DNA of 64,000 bases, from contig OZ022585.1 of the NCBI GenBank assembly GCA_963669155.1, forward strand, positions 8,489,422-8,553,421, read 5' to 3'. Position numbers and translations under genes: made by a program. Shown piece by piece: positions 52,901-55,539 of the stretch. This DNA is from Arbacia lixula. Taxonomy: Eukaryota; Echinodermata; Echinoidea; Arbacioida; Arbaciidae. Within the stretch, counting starts at the first letter, position 1. Each line of letters begins with the position of its first letter. The notes beneath the pieces are model-generated. The model was not told the origin of the DNA. It made no database searches and worked only from the letters and a program-made list of their open reading frames with translations.

Positions 52901-55539
52901 ATCACAACAGGCAGCTAGAGGCTCAGTTACAGAGGCTGAGGCAGCTACTGGAACAGGTAGGATGGGTTGAGGAAGAGAGGAATGGAGGAAGGGATGGAGG
53001 GGATGGAGGGAGGGAATGAGGGAGGGGGGGATAGCTTGAAAGAGAGATGGATAGAGGGGTATGTCCTTGAGGATTCCAACAGGCAGGTAGAGGCTCAGCT
53101 TAAGTGGCTGAGGCAGCTACTGGAACAGGTAGGATGGGTTGAGGGTGACTACAGTGGGTGACTACAAGTGATCAATAGAGACTCAAGCTTTTAAAACCGG
53201 CTGGGATGGATTGATGAATATGTGTAAAGCTGGATCGATGTACCAATGATTTGGGGCAGTTAAGATAGCAAAACTAACTATTGTTCTGTGGGTTGCTTTC
53301 CCCCTAGCCTCAGGACAAAGGTGTGTCATCCTCCAAGACCACCCCAGCCGTCTCACCAACCTCCTCGGTCAGCTCCACATCAAGACCCAGGAGAGTGCAG
53401 CATCCAATCACCTTGGAAACCAGGACCAACGGGGGAACCAGTGACTACGACAGTGACATGGCAGGTGAGAATACAGGAGTCACAGGATTAGTGATCAAAT
53501 TGAAATGGGGACGCTTTCAAGGATTTCCACTGAAACTGCTTTTCTTTGTCCCTATAATGTTTTTATGCCTCCGCCACGAAGAATATGATATTTTAATTTC
53601 ACATAGGAATTTTCCTGGAACATTCCCAACCAAACAAACAGATTTTCTGAGAATAATCTAAATAGAGCTAGCAAAGAGGTGGAGGCATATTTATTGACTG
53701 CGTGGCAGTCGAATTGCTCTAGTTCAAATATTGTGTAAATTTTAAAAGAAAGATCAAAGAAATAAGTGACAAAATGGCGGCAAATAAGCTGACAGTGTGG
53801 GTCACTTACATATCTATAGGAAAAGTATTGCTTGCCATCATAGTACATGTATCTACACATTTAATTAGCTTATTATGGCCAAACGTGGTACCATTATCAC
53901 CTCATAAAAAGCAGTATATTCCGGTAGATCTTGGGCCAAATATATTGAATATCAAAGGTGAGCTATCATTGAATTACTGAACTTTGACAAAAAATGTTAA
54001 GTCCTGTGAGCTGTGTTTAATCAGATCCGATGTGAAGGTGATCCATATTGCATAGATAAAACGTAGTTTGATTCCGGGGCAAATCAATCCTCTTTTACCA
54101 CTCTTGCCCTCTCTGATTCCTGCTCTCTCTCTTTTGTTGAACCTGTTGCCAGGTGAGGAGCACAACCACCATGCGTCCCCCCACACCCCGCCCCACCTGA
54201 GGGATGAGCCAGCCCCCCGGGAGCAGACTCCCCAGGGTGGGGCGGCCAACGGCCTGGCCCACCAGCCCAAAGCCAAGGTGGACCTGGACAAGGTCATCCA
54301 GGAACTCAACAGCTTCCCAGATACCAACAAGAACGGCAATGGTGAGTGGGTAGAGAGCCACAGCTAGGATTAAACCATCCAGTGCTCGATGAGGCCAAGC
54401 TCTATGGGATTTGTGTGTATTACGTGTGAAGAAATTCTGCTCAAAAATCTAAAACTGTGAGCAGTGGGTAAGGGGGGGGGGGGGGCAGGGACACTCTTTA
54501 CTTTGACCCTCCTAGAACCAAACAATGTTAGTCCCATGTCAATTTCAACACATTTTTTCTAACCTTTTGGACTGAGGTATAGACTGATGGATAGTGGCAC
54601 AGATTATATTTATGAGCACATTCTGCCCTCGATTCGTTTAACAGTCTCAAACAATGAAAGATTCATGTGATTTACAACATAGTTTCTTTTCTATGGGACT
54701 AATAGGATTCTGGTGAGCTATAATGGCTGTAGCAAAGATGACATGATTTATAATTATGGCTTAATCATTTGGCTGTGACTGTGGATTCCAATCTTATATT
54801 TGATTTCTGTATCACAAGATATCATTTATTGAGACAATCATTATTTATAACAATTATTGGAACATGCATGTAACAAGATCTTCACCAATGACTCCCATCT
54901 TGTGTTATGAATTAATTCATTGAAGTAGTAAGGGAACCTGAATAGTAACCTCCAAGGAGATTAGAACTTTCAGTGAAAACTGAATGAAAATTATAAAGGA
55001 CTGGAAATGGAAGAGTTGACTGTATGTTGTAGGAGTGTTAGGACCCTGTTGTATGAAGAATTGTGATTGCTTACAACTTGACTTGCTATACATGTCAATC
55101 ATTACTCTGTATGATACAGGTATAGGTTTTTGATACTGTATGTTATCAATTCAGGGCCCCGTTGCATAAAACTTACCATTAATGGTAACTCTGCCATCAA
55201 TAATTACTTCGATGGTAACCTTGACTTTAATTGGCTGTCAGGTGGCATTACTATGGTAGTTACCATTGATGACAGAGTTACCATTGATGGTAAGTTTTAT
55301 GCAACAGGGCTCAGATCAGTCATAACTCTTTATAAGATGGGGCCTAGTCCTCCCATCACTATGCTCCCTTTTCTCCATCGTTCACTTCCTTCCTCGTCAC
55401 CCATCTTCTCTCCTGCTCAACAGGCCAGCCGAGTGTGGGCAGCCTCCTGCACATGGCCGACAACATCGGCAAGGCTGTCGGGACTCTGGTCACGGTCATG
55501 ACGGACGAGGAACAGAGCGACAAGGACAGCGAGACGTAG
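6708..55539 (+). CDS. DMD: Dystrophin/utrophin-family gene, C-terminal half (22 constitutive coding exons)
   Basis: Dystrophin links cortical actin to the membrane dystroglycan complex and scaffolds syntrophin and dystrobrevin. Joined exons: 6708-6897, 37874-38046, 38172-38328, 39392-39482, 39812-39966, 40892-41026, 41970-42195, 43128-43188, 43957-44093, 44880-45084, 45681-45924, 46536-46742, 47171-47242, 48128-48264, 49404-49472, 50285-50335, 51132-51195, 51532-51623, 51979-52231, 53308-53464, 54153-54341, 55424-55539. All have AG/GT borders and compatible phases. About 1,059 residues are encoded: spectrin-like repeats corresponding to vertebrate R22-R24, WW, EF-hand region, ZZ, and coiled coil. 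Near-invariant family motifs are visible, for example [49 protein letters not shown] and [20 protein letters not shown]. The actin-binding N-terminus and most of the rod lie upstream of the window. Most invertebrates have one gene ancestral to vertebrate dystrophin and utrophin, so this should be read as their common orthologue. Confidence 0.97.
6920..7130 (+). repeat. CTGT and ATGT tetranucleotide arrays
   Basis: (CTGT)n at about 6920-6960 is followed by (ATGT)n-type sequence, purest at 7036-7068. It starts just downstream of the exon 55 donor. Confidence 0.9.
8772..8961 (+). repeat. 70-bp tandem repeat, about 2.7 copies
   Basis: Units start at 8772, 8842 and 8911 with TTCACACTGAATAGATAAGT and contain GTAACCATGGCTCATG. 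The minus-strand ORF here is only the repeat read through. Confidence 0.9.
9603..9830. mobile_element. Family A element, left arm only
   Basis: It starts TTAAAGGGATAGTTCACACT and contains TGAGGTGCTCTCCCATATG. The right arm is absent. Confidence 0.7.
10455..10720 (+). repeat. Diverged ~90-bp tandem repeats
   Basis: Three units contain GTGTAGGTTTTCAATGACAT and CTTCTTCAATATT-type segments. Confidence 0.7.
10749..10930. mobile_element. Palindromic element with GGGAAA arms, copy 2
   Basis: The ends TACACTACAGCTCGAAGG and the inverse CCTTTGAGCTGTAGTGTA define the TIR. The arms are about 55 bp. The centre has 22 bp more than copy 1. Confidence 0.87.
12384..12843 (+). mobile_element. Hairpin-rich MITE, family M, copy B
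   Basis: It is 460 bp long. The left end is AGCCCCGTTCATATACCAT and the right end GGTGTATATGAACGGGGTT, giving a TIR of about 16 bp (CCCCGTTCATATACC). Flanking ATA is present on both sides (12381-12383 and 12844-12846). Inside are short palindromes such as TACCGCAATATTGCGGTA and CGGCAAAATTGCCG. It is CpG-rich against an AT-rich background. A 133-codon open frame (12421-12822) is shared with copy C but resembles no transposase I know. Confidence 0.92.
13217..13325. mobile_element. Small hairpin element with TTCATGAAA ends
   Basis: The left end is GGGGCCATATTCATGAAAG and the right end TTTCATGAATATAGCCC. The arms contain ACTAGCCTAGTTGGTTACTA and its inverse. Confidence 0.8.
14335..14696. mobile_element. 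TIR element carrying repeated AAACGCGTTTAAA motifs
   Basis: The ends are CTAGGGGCGTGTTTTATCAAC and the inverse GTTGATAAACACGGCCTAG. The interior has several AACGCGTTTAAA / AAACGCATTT copies and further GTTGATAAACGCA modules, so the terminal motif recurs inside. Confidence 0.75.
16062..16870 (+). repeat. 173-bp tandem duplication interrupted by MITE copy C
   Basis: Both units share GGGATTGACGTTATCTGC followed by TTTGGAGCTA... and ATTTGGATACA segments. Removing the 460-bp element plus its 3-bp target duplication leaves two units of about 173 bp. They differ at roughly one base in eight. Confidence 0.85.
16133..16592 (-). mobile_element. Hairpin-rich MITE, family M, copy C (inverted)
   Basis: It is 460 bp, the same length as copy B and in reverse orientation, with very few differences. 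TAT flanks both ends (16130-16132 and 16593-16595). It sits in one copy of a ~173-bp tandem duplication; the other copy has the same site empty at 16763-16765. This fixes both element ends and a 3-bp target duplication. Confidence 0.94.
18389..18884. mobile_element. TTAA-ended inverted-repeat element, family A, full copy
   Basis: The left arm starts TTAATAGATAACTCACCCTG and the right arm ends AGGGTGGATTATCCCTTTAA. The two ~200-bp arms contain GATGTCACGTGCGAGGGGCTC and its inverse. It is the same family as 47574-48055. Confidence 0.85.
19877..20190 (+). repeat. CT/CTGT polypyrimidine array
   Basis: Imperfect (CTCTCTGT)n. It ends about 60 bp before the AP-1/CCAAT/TATA cluster. Confidence 0.93.
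20247..20291 (+). promoter_or_regulatory. Promoter-like cluster: AP-1 site, CCAAT, TATAAAAG
   Basis: TGAGTCA is at 20247-20253 inside the imperfect palindrome TGAGTCAGTGACTTACTCA. CCAAT is at 20275-20279 and TATAAAAG at 20284-20291. Order and spacing suit a plus-strand core promoter with a start near 20315. A long CT array lies immediately upstream. About 130 bp downstream, an ATG at 20445 opens seven codons ending at a GTGATA donor in phase 0, which could join exon 56. That donor is weak and the exon tiny, so coding use is doubtful. Confidence 0.3.
21569..21767. mobile_element. Palindromic element, family P, copy 2
   Basis: It runs from CTAGGTACTAGGCTGTGAGG to the inverse CCTCACAGCCTAGTACCTAG. 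It contains AACAACTTTGTCTGGTCACA and its inverse. It is the best preserved copy for end definition. Confidence 0.87.
22025..22215 (+). repeat. 96-bp direct repeat, two copies
   Basis: CTGATTGGGCCCTCTTCACA starts at 22025 and 22121. Both are followed by CCATCAAATCACTCAC and GCATGTTCACAC. Confidence 0.9.
24884..25035. mobile_element. Small hairpin element with GGGCCCC ends
   Basis: The left end is GGGCCCCCGGTAACATAAAGG and the right end TTTCTGTTACGGGGCCC. GGTTTGCGATCA is present in both arms. Confidence 0.75.
26301..26500. other. Assembly gap (200 N)
   Basis: The gap is exactly 200 bases, so its size is probably a convention. The same ~14-bp sequence (GTTTTTGAGGAAAG) ends the left contig and starts the right one. 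Open frames drawn across it are not valid. Confidence 0.98.
28708..29458 (+). repeat. Degenerate minisatellite, units of ~80-90 bp, about nine copies
   Basis: Recurrent modules are TACTTTCTTTTTGGATCAGT, TATGAGATGGATAC, GGTGATTTGGTGTGGTGAGT and GAGGAGGAAG. Indels between copies are common. Confidence 0.8.
29996..30168. mobile_element. Small hairpin element with TTTCATGAAA ends
   Basis: It begins GGGGGGCATTTCATGAAACTT and ends TTTCATGAAATGCCTCCC. TGTCAGCACTGACAA is repeated near both ends. Confidence 0.8.
30788..30983. mobile_element. Palindromic element, family P, copy 3
   Basis: Its ends are CTCGGTACTAGGCTGTGAGG and inverse. It has the same GGTGCATGGACACAACCCA arms as copy 2. Confidence 0.87.
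31482..32006 (-). mobile_element. TIR element with TCCGTCCC ends, copy 1
   Basis: It starts GAAGATTGTCCGTCCCTTTT and ends GGGACTGGCTGTCTTTAA. The interior is the inverse of 38420-38948 along its whole length, including GACTTTTTTCGTACTACGAA. It has no ORF of note. Confidence 0.85.
32881..32961 (+). repeat. 29-bp direct repeat, about 2.8 copies, upstream of the alternative first exon
   Basis: Copies start at 32881, 32910 and 32939. The first two are identical, with core TGATCTGTGACTAGTAAAGG. They end about 300 bp before the candidate start codon. TGTGACTAG is close to but not the AP-1 consensus. A promoter role is a guess from position only. Confidence 0.85.
33000..33262 (+). promoter_or_regulatory. 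Possible promoter and 5' leader of the short isoform
   Basis: No clear TATA box was seen. An inverted CCAAT (ATTGG, about 33059-33063) is present. All reasoning is from position directly upstream of the open exon at 33263; the transcription start cannot be placed from sequence. Confidence 0.25.
33263..33334 (+). CDS. DMD: Candidate alternative first exon of a Dp116-like short dystrophin
   Basis: The exon encodes 24 residues, starting [10 protein letters not shown] and ending DEVGNW, with a Trp/Asp-rich core. The donor GTAAGT (33335) leaves phase 0, matching exon 56 at 37874. An in-frame TGA lies at 33230-33232, and no good acceptor lies between it and the ATG. This fits a first exon better than a cassette exon. 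A second ATG at 33281 (gacATGG) has a stronger start context. Exons 55 and 56 join in frame without it, so it is not needed for the long isoform. Joined to 37874-55539 it gives 3,063 nt, exactly 1,021 codons: a protein of about 1,020 residues (roughly 115 kDa) that lacks the actin-binding domain and keeps about two spectrin repeats, WW, EF, ZZ and coiled coil. Vertebrate Dp116 has the same plan; its unique N-terminus differs, so homology of the exon itself is not shown. Confidence 0.6.
33830..34050 (+). repeat. 11-bp polypyrimidine minisatellite
   Basis: CCCCTCCTCCT is repeated about 14 times without purines, then runs into CTC and CATC triplets. Open frames on both strands here are Pro/Ser-, Leu- or Gly/Glu-rich artefacts. 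Confidence 0.94.
34771..34976 (+). repeat. 70-80-bp tandem repeats, three copies
   Basis: Units start near 34771, 34851 and 34921 with TCTCCCCTAC and contain TTCCCATCCTCC and GACATACATTACTGGC. Confidence 0.8.
36770..36824 (+). repeat. TATC microsatellite
   Basis: (TATC)n, about 13 units. Confidence 0.95.
37277..37400 (+). repeat. GT microsatellite, interrupted
   Basis: (GT)n with a few TTT interruptions, about 480 bp before exon 56. Confidence 0.95.
37810..37873 (+). repeat. Tandem repeats of the exon 56 acceptor region
   Basis: About three units of roughly 20 bp (TTTGACCTTGAGCTTTGTG-like) lead into the real acceptor TTTGACCTTGACAG. TGACCTTTG and TGACCTTG also match nuclear-receptor half-sites on the minus strand (AAGGTCA). 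Because they form the polypyrimidine region, the simplest role is splicing. Confidence 0.75.
37874..38046 (+). CDS. DMD: Dystrophin exon 56-like: rest of spectrin repeat (R22-like)
   Basis: The exon has 173 nt, the same as vertebrate exon 56. It starts [10 protein letters not shown], near-identical to the vertebrate DLQGEIEAH start, and contains [15 protein letters not shown] with the repeat-typical Trp. It is entered in phase 0 and left with two bases of an Arg codon at GTACAT. It is shared by the long isoform and the predicted short one, where it would be the second exon. Confidence 0.95.
38172..38328 (+). CDS. DMD: Dystrophin exon 57-like: spectrin repeat R23, first part
   Basis: The exon has 157 nt, the same as vertebrate exon 57, after an intron of only 125 bp. 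It encodes [13 protein letters not shown] and then [21 protein letters not shown], aligning with the vertebrate repeat motif WLQLKDDEL..PIGGD. The acceptor is tactttctcag; the donor GTAGGG is less than ideal. It leaves in phase 0. Confidence 0.94.
38329..39391 (+). other. Intron after exon 57
   Basis: It is mostly occupied by a TTAA-ended element (38420-38948) that starts 91 bp after the donor. The rest is AT-rich with no recognised feature. Confidence 0.7.
38420..38948 (+). mobile_element. TIR element with TCCGTCCC ends, copy 2
   Basis: It starts TTAAAGACAATCCGTCCCTT and ends GGGACGGACAATCTTTAA, with TTAA at both ends. It begins 91 bp after the exon 57 donor. Together with copy 1, 6.4 kb upstream in the same pre-mRNA, it could form a ~510-bp RNA duplex spanning exon 56, exon 57 and the alternative first exon. 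Confidence 0.87.
39392..39482 (+). CDS. DMD: Dystrophin exon 58-like (R23 middle)
   Basis: The exon has 91 nt, 30 shorter than vertebrate exon 58; the missing residues are at the C-terminal, loop-like side. It encodes [15 protein letters not shown] and [10 protein letters not shown], aligning with the vertebrate helix ending FLTEQ. The donor is GTGAGT. Its acceptor tract (ttattcttcaaattaag) is moderate. Confidence 0.9.
39523..39582 (+). repeat. CT microsatellite
   Basis: It lies 40 bp after the exon 58 donor. Confidence 0.95.
39812..39966 (+). CDS. DMD: Dystrophin exon 59, first half (R23 end)
   Basis: The exon has 155 nt. It encodes [15 protein letters not shown] and then [18 protein letters not shown], which aligns with vertebrate WEKLNLHSADWQRKIDE. 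In vertebrates this and the next exon form one 269-nt exon; here the two sum to 290 nt. The donor GTAAGA leaves phase 0. Confidence 0.93.
40510..40868 (+). mobile_element. Palindromic MITE, family E, copy 1
   Basis: The element begins AAAGGGAATATAGTGTACTGGG and ends with the inverted form CCCAATACAGTATACTCCCTT. It is palindromic throughout, including repeated GTGATTAAATCACAAAT-like segments. Related copies are at 49493-49859 and 59120-59413. It ends 23 bp before the exon 59b acceptor junction, so part of that intron's 3' end may derive from it. No coding capacity was seen. Confidence 0.8.
40892..41026 (+). CDS. DMD: Dystrophin exon 59, second half (R24 start)
   Basis: The exon has 135 nt and phase 0 at both ends. 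It encodes [20 protein letters not shown] and then [21 protein letters not shown], matching vertebrate WQPVGDLLIDSLQDHLEKVK. The acceptor is tgtatccacag and the donor GTGGGT. Confidence 0.96.
41027..41969 (+). other. Intron before exon 60/61
   Basis: It contains two tandem hairpin elements of the TACCATTAATGGTAA family (41048-41335), a G19 run at 41355-41373, ordinary sequence, and the exon 60 partial duplicate at 41745. Confidence 0.7.
41745..41818 (+). pseudogene. Diverged partial duplicate of exon 60 with its acceptor
   Basis: Sequence upstream (tccctctttaccag) and the first ~70 nt repeat the exon 60 start 225 bp downstream. It reads [20 protein letters not shown] in the same frame, against [20 protein letters not shown] in the true exon. 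Several changes are conservative. Homology stops after about 23 codons and no good donor follows in frame; a TGA comes later. It is either a decayed exon or a weakly used alternative 3' splice site. Confidence 0.7.
41970..42195 (+). CDS. DMD: Dystrophin exons 60+61 as one exon (R24 end, hinge 4 start)
   Basis: The exon has 226 nt, exactly the sum of vertebrate exons 60 (147) and 61 (79). It ends [11 protein letters not shown], the near-invariant junction between the last spectrin repeat and the WW region (vertebrate DFGPASQHFLS). [17 protein letters not shown] is the final repeat helix. It leaves in phase 1 at GTAGGA, the first of several tandem copies of this border. Confidence 0.97.
42258..42514 (+). 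repeat. 70-bp tandem repeats derived from the exon 61 donor border
   Basis: Units start at 42258, 42308, 42378 and 42448. Each carries CTTCCTTAGA(G)GTAG(A/C)AGATGG-like sequence, a copy of the exon end and its donor, then TCACTATTAGCCAGGTGTG. The first unit has a deletion. The duplicates keep potential GTAGAA donors. Confidence 0.85.
43128..43188 (+). CDS. DMD: Dystrophin exon 62-like: WW domain, first half
   Basis: The exon has 61 nt, identical in length to vertebrate exon 62. It encodes [19 protein letters not shown], which holds the first WW tryptophan. With the next exon the two tryptophans are 22 residues apart. The WW domain with the EF-hand region binds the PPxY tail of beta-dystroglycan. 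The acceptor is cttctgcag and the donor GTAAGT. Confidence 0.97.
43727..43921 (+). mobile_element. Short repeat with CTATAGCAGCCAC modules
   Basis: It starts AGTCAAACCTGTCTTAGCAG and has TCTATAGCAGCC / TATAGCAGCCAC repeats, then CCCTTGGGTGGCCACTATAGAC in inverse orientation. This type of small non-autonomous element is, as I recall, widespread in marine invertebrate genomes. Limits are approximate. Confidence 0.6.
43957..44093 (+). CDS. DMD: Dystrophin exons 63+64 as one exon: WW end and EF region start
   Basis: The exon has 137 nt, the sum of vertebrate exons 63 (62) and 64 (75). It encodes [17 protein letters not shown] (second WW tryptophan), then [20 protein letters not shown], which is nearly unchanged from vertebrates. 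In vertebrates exon 63 is the second exon of the Dp71 isoform. I saw no Dp71-type first exon in the preceding intron. Confidence 0.97.
44094..44879 (+). other. Intron with long CT-rich tract
   Basis: Positions 44115-44475 are an imperfect (CT)n/(CTTT)n polypyrimidine array in transcript sense. The open frames across it are low-complexity artefacts. The remainder is ordinary and ends in a good acceptor (ctcacccag). Confidence 0.75.
44880..45084 (+). CDS. DMD: Dystrophin exon 65-like: EF-hand region 1
   Basis: The exon has 205 nt, one codon longer than vertebrate exon 65. It encodes [17 protein letters not shown] and [19 protein letters not shown]; the second motif is almost invariant in the family. 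These EF-like helices buttress the WW domain for dystroglycan binding. The donor is GTGAGT. Confidence 0.97.
45085..45680 (+). other. Intron 65
   Basis: Apart from the perfect palindrome it is AT-rich sequence with no recognised feature. It ends in the acceptor tttctcctcag. Confidence 0.7.
45186..45233. repeat. Perfect 48-bp palindrome
   Basis: The arm AGAGGGAAGTTTTAATACAG runs into the TATATA centre and is mirrored exactly as CTGTATTAAAACTTCCCTCT, with no loop. It lies about 100 bp after the exon 65 donor. It can form a cruciform, or a perfect 24-bp stem in the pre-mRNA. Confidence 0.93.
45681..45924 (+). CDS. DMD: Dystrophin exons 66+67 as one exon: EF-hand region 2
   Basis: The exon has 244 nt, the sum of vertebrate exons 66 (86) and 67 (158). 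It encodes [20 protein letters not shown], then [20 protein letters not shown] and [18 protein letters not shown]. The last stretch is essentially unchanged from vertebrates and is the best family signature in the window. It leaves in phase 0 at GTGAGG. Confidence 0.98.
45925..46535 (+). other. Intron before exon 68
   Basis: The first 330 bp are ordinary. The last ~230 bp are two tandem copies of the branch/acceptor region; the upstream copy includes the partial exon duplicate at 46367. Confidence 0.75.
46367..46421 (+). pseudogene. Partial duplicate of exon 68 with acceptor (pseudo-exon)
   Basis: A unit starting near 46310 repeats the 3' part of the intron and the start of exon 68 at a spacing of about 169 bp. 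The copy has lost 11 nt near its start and reaches TGA where the true exon reads CAGTCC, so use of this acceptor would shift or stop the frame. The homologous segment GAGTTCCTGGCCTGGATGAA is retained. Confidence 0.8.
46536..46742 (+). CDS. DMD: Dystrophin exon 68 extended: EF region end and ZZ finger start
   Basis: The exon has 207 nt, 40 more than vertebrate exon 68; the next exon is shorter by the same amount (207+72 = 167+112 = 279). It encodes [20 protein letters not shown] and [20 protein letters not shown], then [13 protein letters not shown]. Cys pairs of the ZZ domain are visible as CNIC, CLKC and the Cys of LCQ. It leaves in phase 0 at GTGAGT. Confidence 0.98.
46743..47170 (+). other. 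Intron inside the ZZ-coding region
   Basis: It contains a GA-rich array at 46830-46915. The rest is ordinary AT-rich sequence. The acceptor ctttccttgcctgtag is good. Confidence 0.75.
47171..47242 (+). CDS. DMD: Dystrophin exon 69-like: ZZ finger end
   Basis: The exon has 72 nt and phase 0 at both ends. It encodes [20 protein letters not shown] and ends YCTT. The histidines are spaced H-x3-H (HKLSH), whereas the vertebrate sequence has H-x2-H (HKMH). ZZ is needed for stable dystroglycan binding. Confidence 0.96.
47574..48055 (+). mobile_element. TTAA-ended inverted-repeat element, family A, full copy
   Basis: It begins TTTAAAGGGATAGTTCACCC and ends with the inverted form (TTCAGGGTGAACGATGCCTTTAA). 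The inverted arms are about 200 bp and contain ACGTCACGTGCAAGGTGCTC. The family also occurs at 18389-18884 (full) and near 1050-1292 and 9603-9830 (single arms). It ends 72 bp before exon 70. No transposase is encoded. Confidence 0.85.
48128..48264 (+). CDS. DMD: Dystrophin exon 70-like
   Basis: The exon has 137 nt, the same as vertebrate exon 70. It encodes [20 protein letters not shown], then [19 protein letters not shown]; both are nearly identical to vertebrates. The acceptor tttttttcccccgattacag and donor GTAAGT are strong. Confidence 0.98.
48265..49403 (+). other. Intron 70
   Basis: It contains a small TIR element at 48455-48675. The remainder is ordinary. No counterpart of vertebrate exon 71 (39 nt, alternatively spliced in mammals) was found. 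Confidence 0.7.
48455..48675. mobile_element. Small TIR element with ACTGTATACGCC ends
   Basis: The left end is ACTGTATACGCCATACATAT and the right end ATATATGGTGTATACAGT in inverse orientation. It contains several CGCGA/TCGCG palindromic bits. A degraded relative starts at 11551 (AGTGTATACGCCATATAT) with matching internal segments. Confidence 0.7.
49404..49472 (+). CDS. DMD: Dystrophin exon 72-like: syntrophin-binding segment
   Basis: The exon has 69 nt (66 in vertebrates). It encodes [20 protein letters not shown] and ends ANR, aligning with vertebrate DDTHSRIEHYASR. The acceptor tract gctcccctgccag is good. It leaves in phase 2 at GTAGGC. Confidence 0.93.
49493..49859 (+). mobile_element. 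Palindromic MITE, family E, copy 2
   Basis: It has the same ends as copy 1 (AAAGGGCATATACTGTACTG and the inverse CAGTACAGTATATGCCCT). It begins 20 bp after the exon 72 donor. The palindrome centres on the AATGAGTGATTAAATCACAA / TAATCATTAATTACTC region. Confidence 0.8.
50285..50335 (+). CDS. DMD: Dystrophin exon 73-like
   Basis: The exon has 51 nt (66 in vertebrates). It encodes [16 protein letters not shown], aligning with vertebrate LAEMENSNGSYLND. The donor is GTAAGT. It belongs to the syntrophin-binding region, which is alternatively spliced in mammals. Confidence 0.92.
50357..50519. mobile_element. Hairpin element of the TACCATTAATGGTAA family
   Basis: It begins GGGTCCTGTTTCATAAAACTT and ends AAGTTTTATGCAACAGGGCCC. 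It is palindromic with short GCCAATGGC-type internal palindromes. It starts about 20 bp after the exon 73 donor. Confidence 0.8.
50929..51075. mobile_element. Hairpin element, diverged member of the same family
   Basis: It begins GGACCATGTTGCATATAGGTTT and ends AAACCTGTACGCAACATGGCCC. It contains TGTTACCATGGTAG. It ends about 55 bp before exon 74a. Confidence 0.75.
51132..51195 (+). CDS. DMD: Dystrophin exon 74, first part
   Basis: The exon has 64 nt. It encodes [20 protein letters not shown], aligning with vertebrate DDEHLLIQHYCQSL. The donor is GTAAGC. With the next exon the sum is 156 nt, against 159 nt for the single vertebrate exon 74. Confidence 0.96.
51532..51623 (+). CDS. DMD: Dystrophin exon 74, second part: coiled-coil start
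   Basis: The exon has 92 nt and is entered in phase 0. It encodes [20 protein letters not shown] then ISELEDENR, aligning with vertebrate RSPAQILISLES and LADLEEENR. It begins the heptad-containing helix that pairs with dystrobrevin. The donor is GTGAGA. Confidence 0.96.
51979..52231 (+). CDS. DMD: Dystrophin exon 75-like: dystrobrevin-binding coiled coil
   Basis: The exon has 253 nt (245 in vertebrates). It encodes [20 protein letters not shown], a polar insert, then [20 protein letters not shown] and [17 protein letters not shown]. The last two are near-identical to vertebrates and form the second leucine-zipper-like helix. It leaves in phase 0 at GTAGGA. The final ~66 nt of this exon plus its donor are copied four more times in the following intron. 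Confidence 0.97.
52232..53130 (+). repeat. Tandem array: exon 75 3' end duplicates within GGGA/GGAT arrays
   Basis: Four 66-bp copies of the exon end lie at 52341-52406, 52556-52621, 52891-52956 and 53063-53128. Each is preceded by AGAGATGGATAGAGGGGTA-like sequence and followed by GTAGGATGGGT, the authentic donor. Copies 1, 3 and 4 keep the exon's reading frame; copy 2 has TGA. Between them are (GGGA)n arrays, the longest about 52660-52815. The copies lack a pyrimidine tract and acceptor, so they are unlikely to be exons themselves. Confidence 0.9.
53308..53464 (+). CDS. DMD: Dystrophin exon 76-like: Ser/Thr-rich C-terminal linker
   Basis: The exon has 157 nt. It encodes [20 protein letters not shown] and then [11 protein letters not shown]. 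The vertebrate counterpart is likewise Ser/Thr-rich and starts PQAE. The acceptor gctttccccctag and donor GTGAGA support it. It is likely disordered and a possible phosphorylation region. Confidence 0.9.
53465..54152 (+). other. Intron 76
   Basis: Ordinary AT-rich sequence; nothing recognised. It ends in a good acceptor (acctgttgccag). Confidence 0.6.
54153..54341 (+). CDS. DMD: Dystrophin penultimate exon (77-like)
   Basis: The exon has 189 nt, about twice vertebrate exon 77. It encodes [19 protein letters not shown], a Gly/Ala/Pro segment, then [29 protein letters not shown] aligns with vertebrate VMEQLNNSFP, which anchors the exon. It leaves in phase 1 at GTGAGT. Confidence 0.92.
54342..55423 (+). 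other. Last intron
   Basis: It contains a short G-run near 54472-54485 and a hairpin element at 55153-55313. Otherwise nothing was recognised. The acceptor region is ctctcctgctcaacag. Confidence 0.7.
55153..55313. mobile_element. Hairpin element of the TACCATTAATGGTAA family, well preserved
   Basis: The left end is GGGCCCCGTTGCATAAAACTT and the right end AAGTTTTATGCAACAGGGC. It has repeated palindromes TTACCATTAATGGTAA and TTACCATTGATGGTAA. Relatives occur at 27480-27610, 39632-39773, 40266-40424, 41048-41206, 41206-41335, 50357-50519, 50929-51075 and 61196-61256. Confidence 0.85.
55424..55539 (+). CDS. DMD: Dystrophin last coding exon: divergent C-terminus and stop
   Basis: The exon has 116 nt including TAG (55537-55539). 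It encodes GQPSVGS, then the amphipathic/hydrophobic [19 protein letters not shown], then an acidic tail ending SDKDSET. It has no clear match to the vertebrate dystrophin C-terminus (exons 78/79). The phase 1 junction and codon pattern support it. Confidence 0.92.

Noticed and set aside
52341..53128. Exon 75 copies as additional coding exons
   Set aside because: They lack polypyrimidine tracts and acceptors, and one has a stop; they are better explained as duplicated exon ends.
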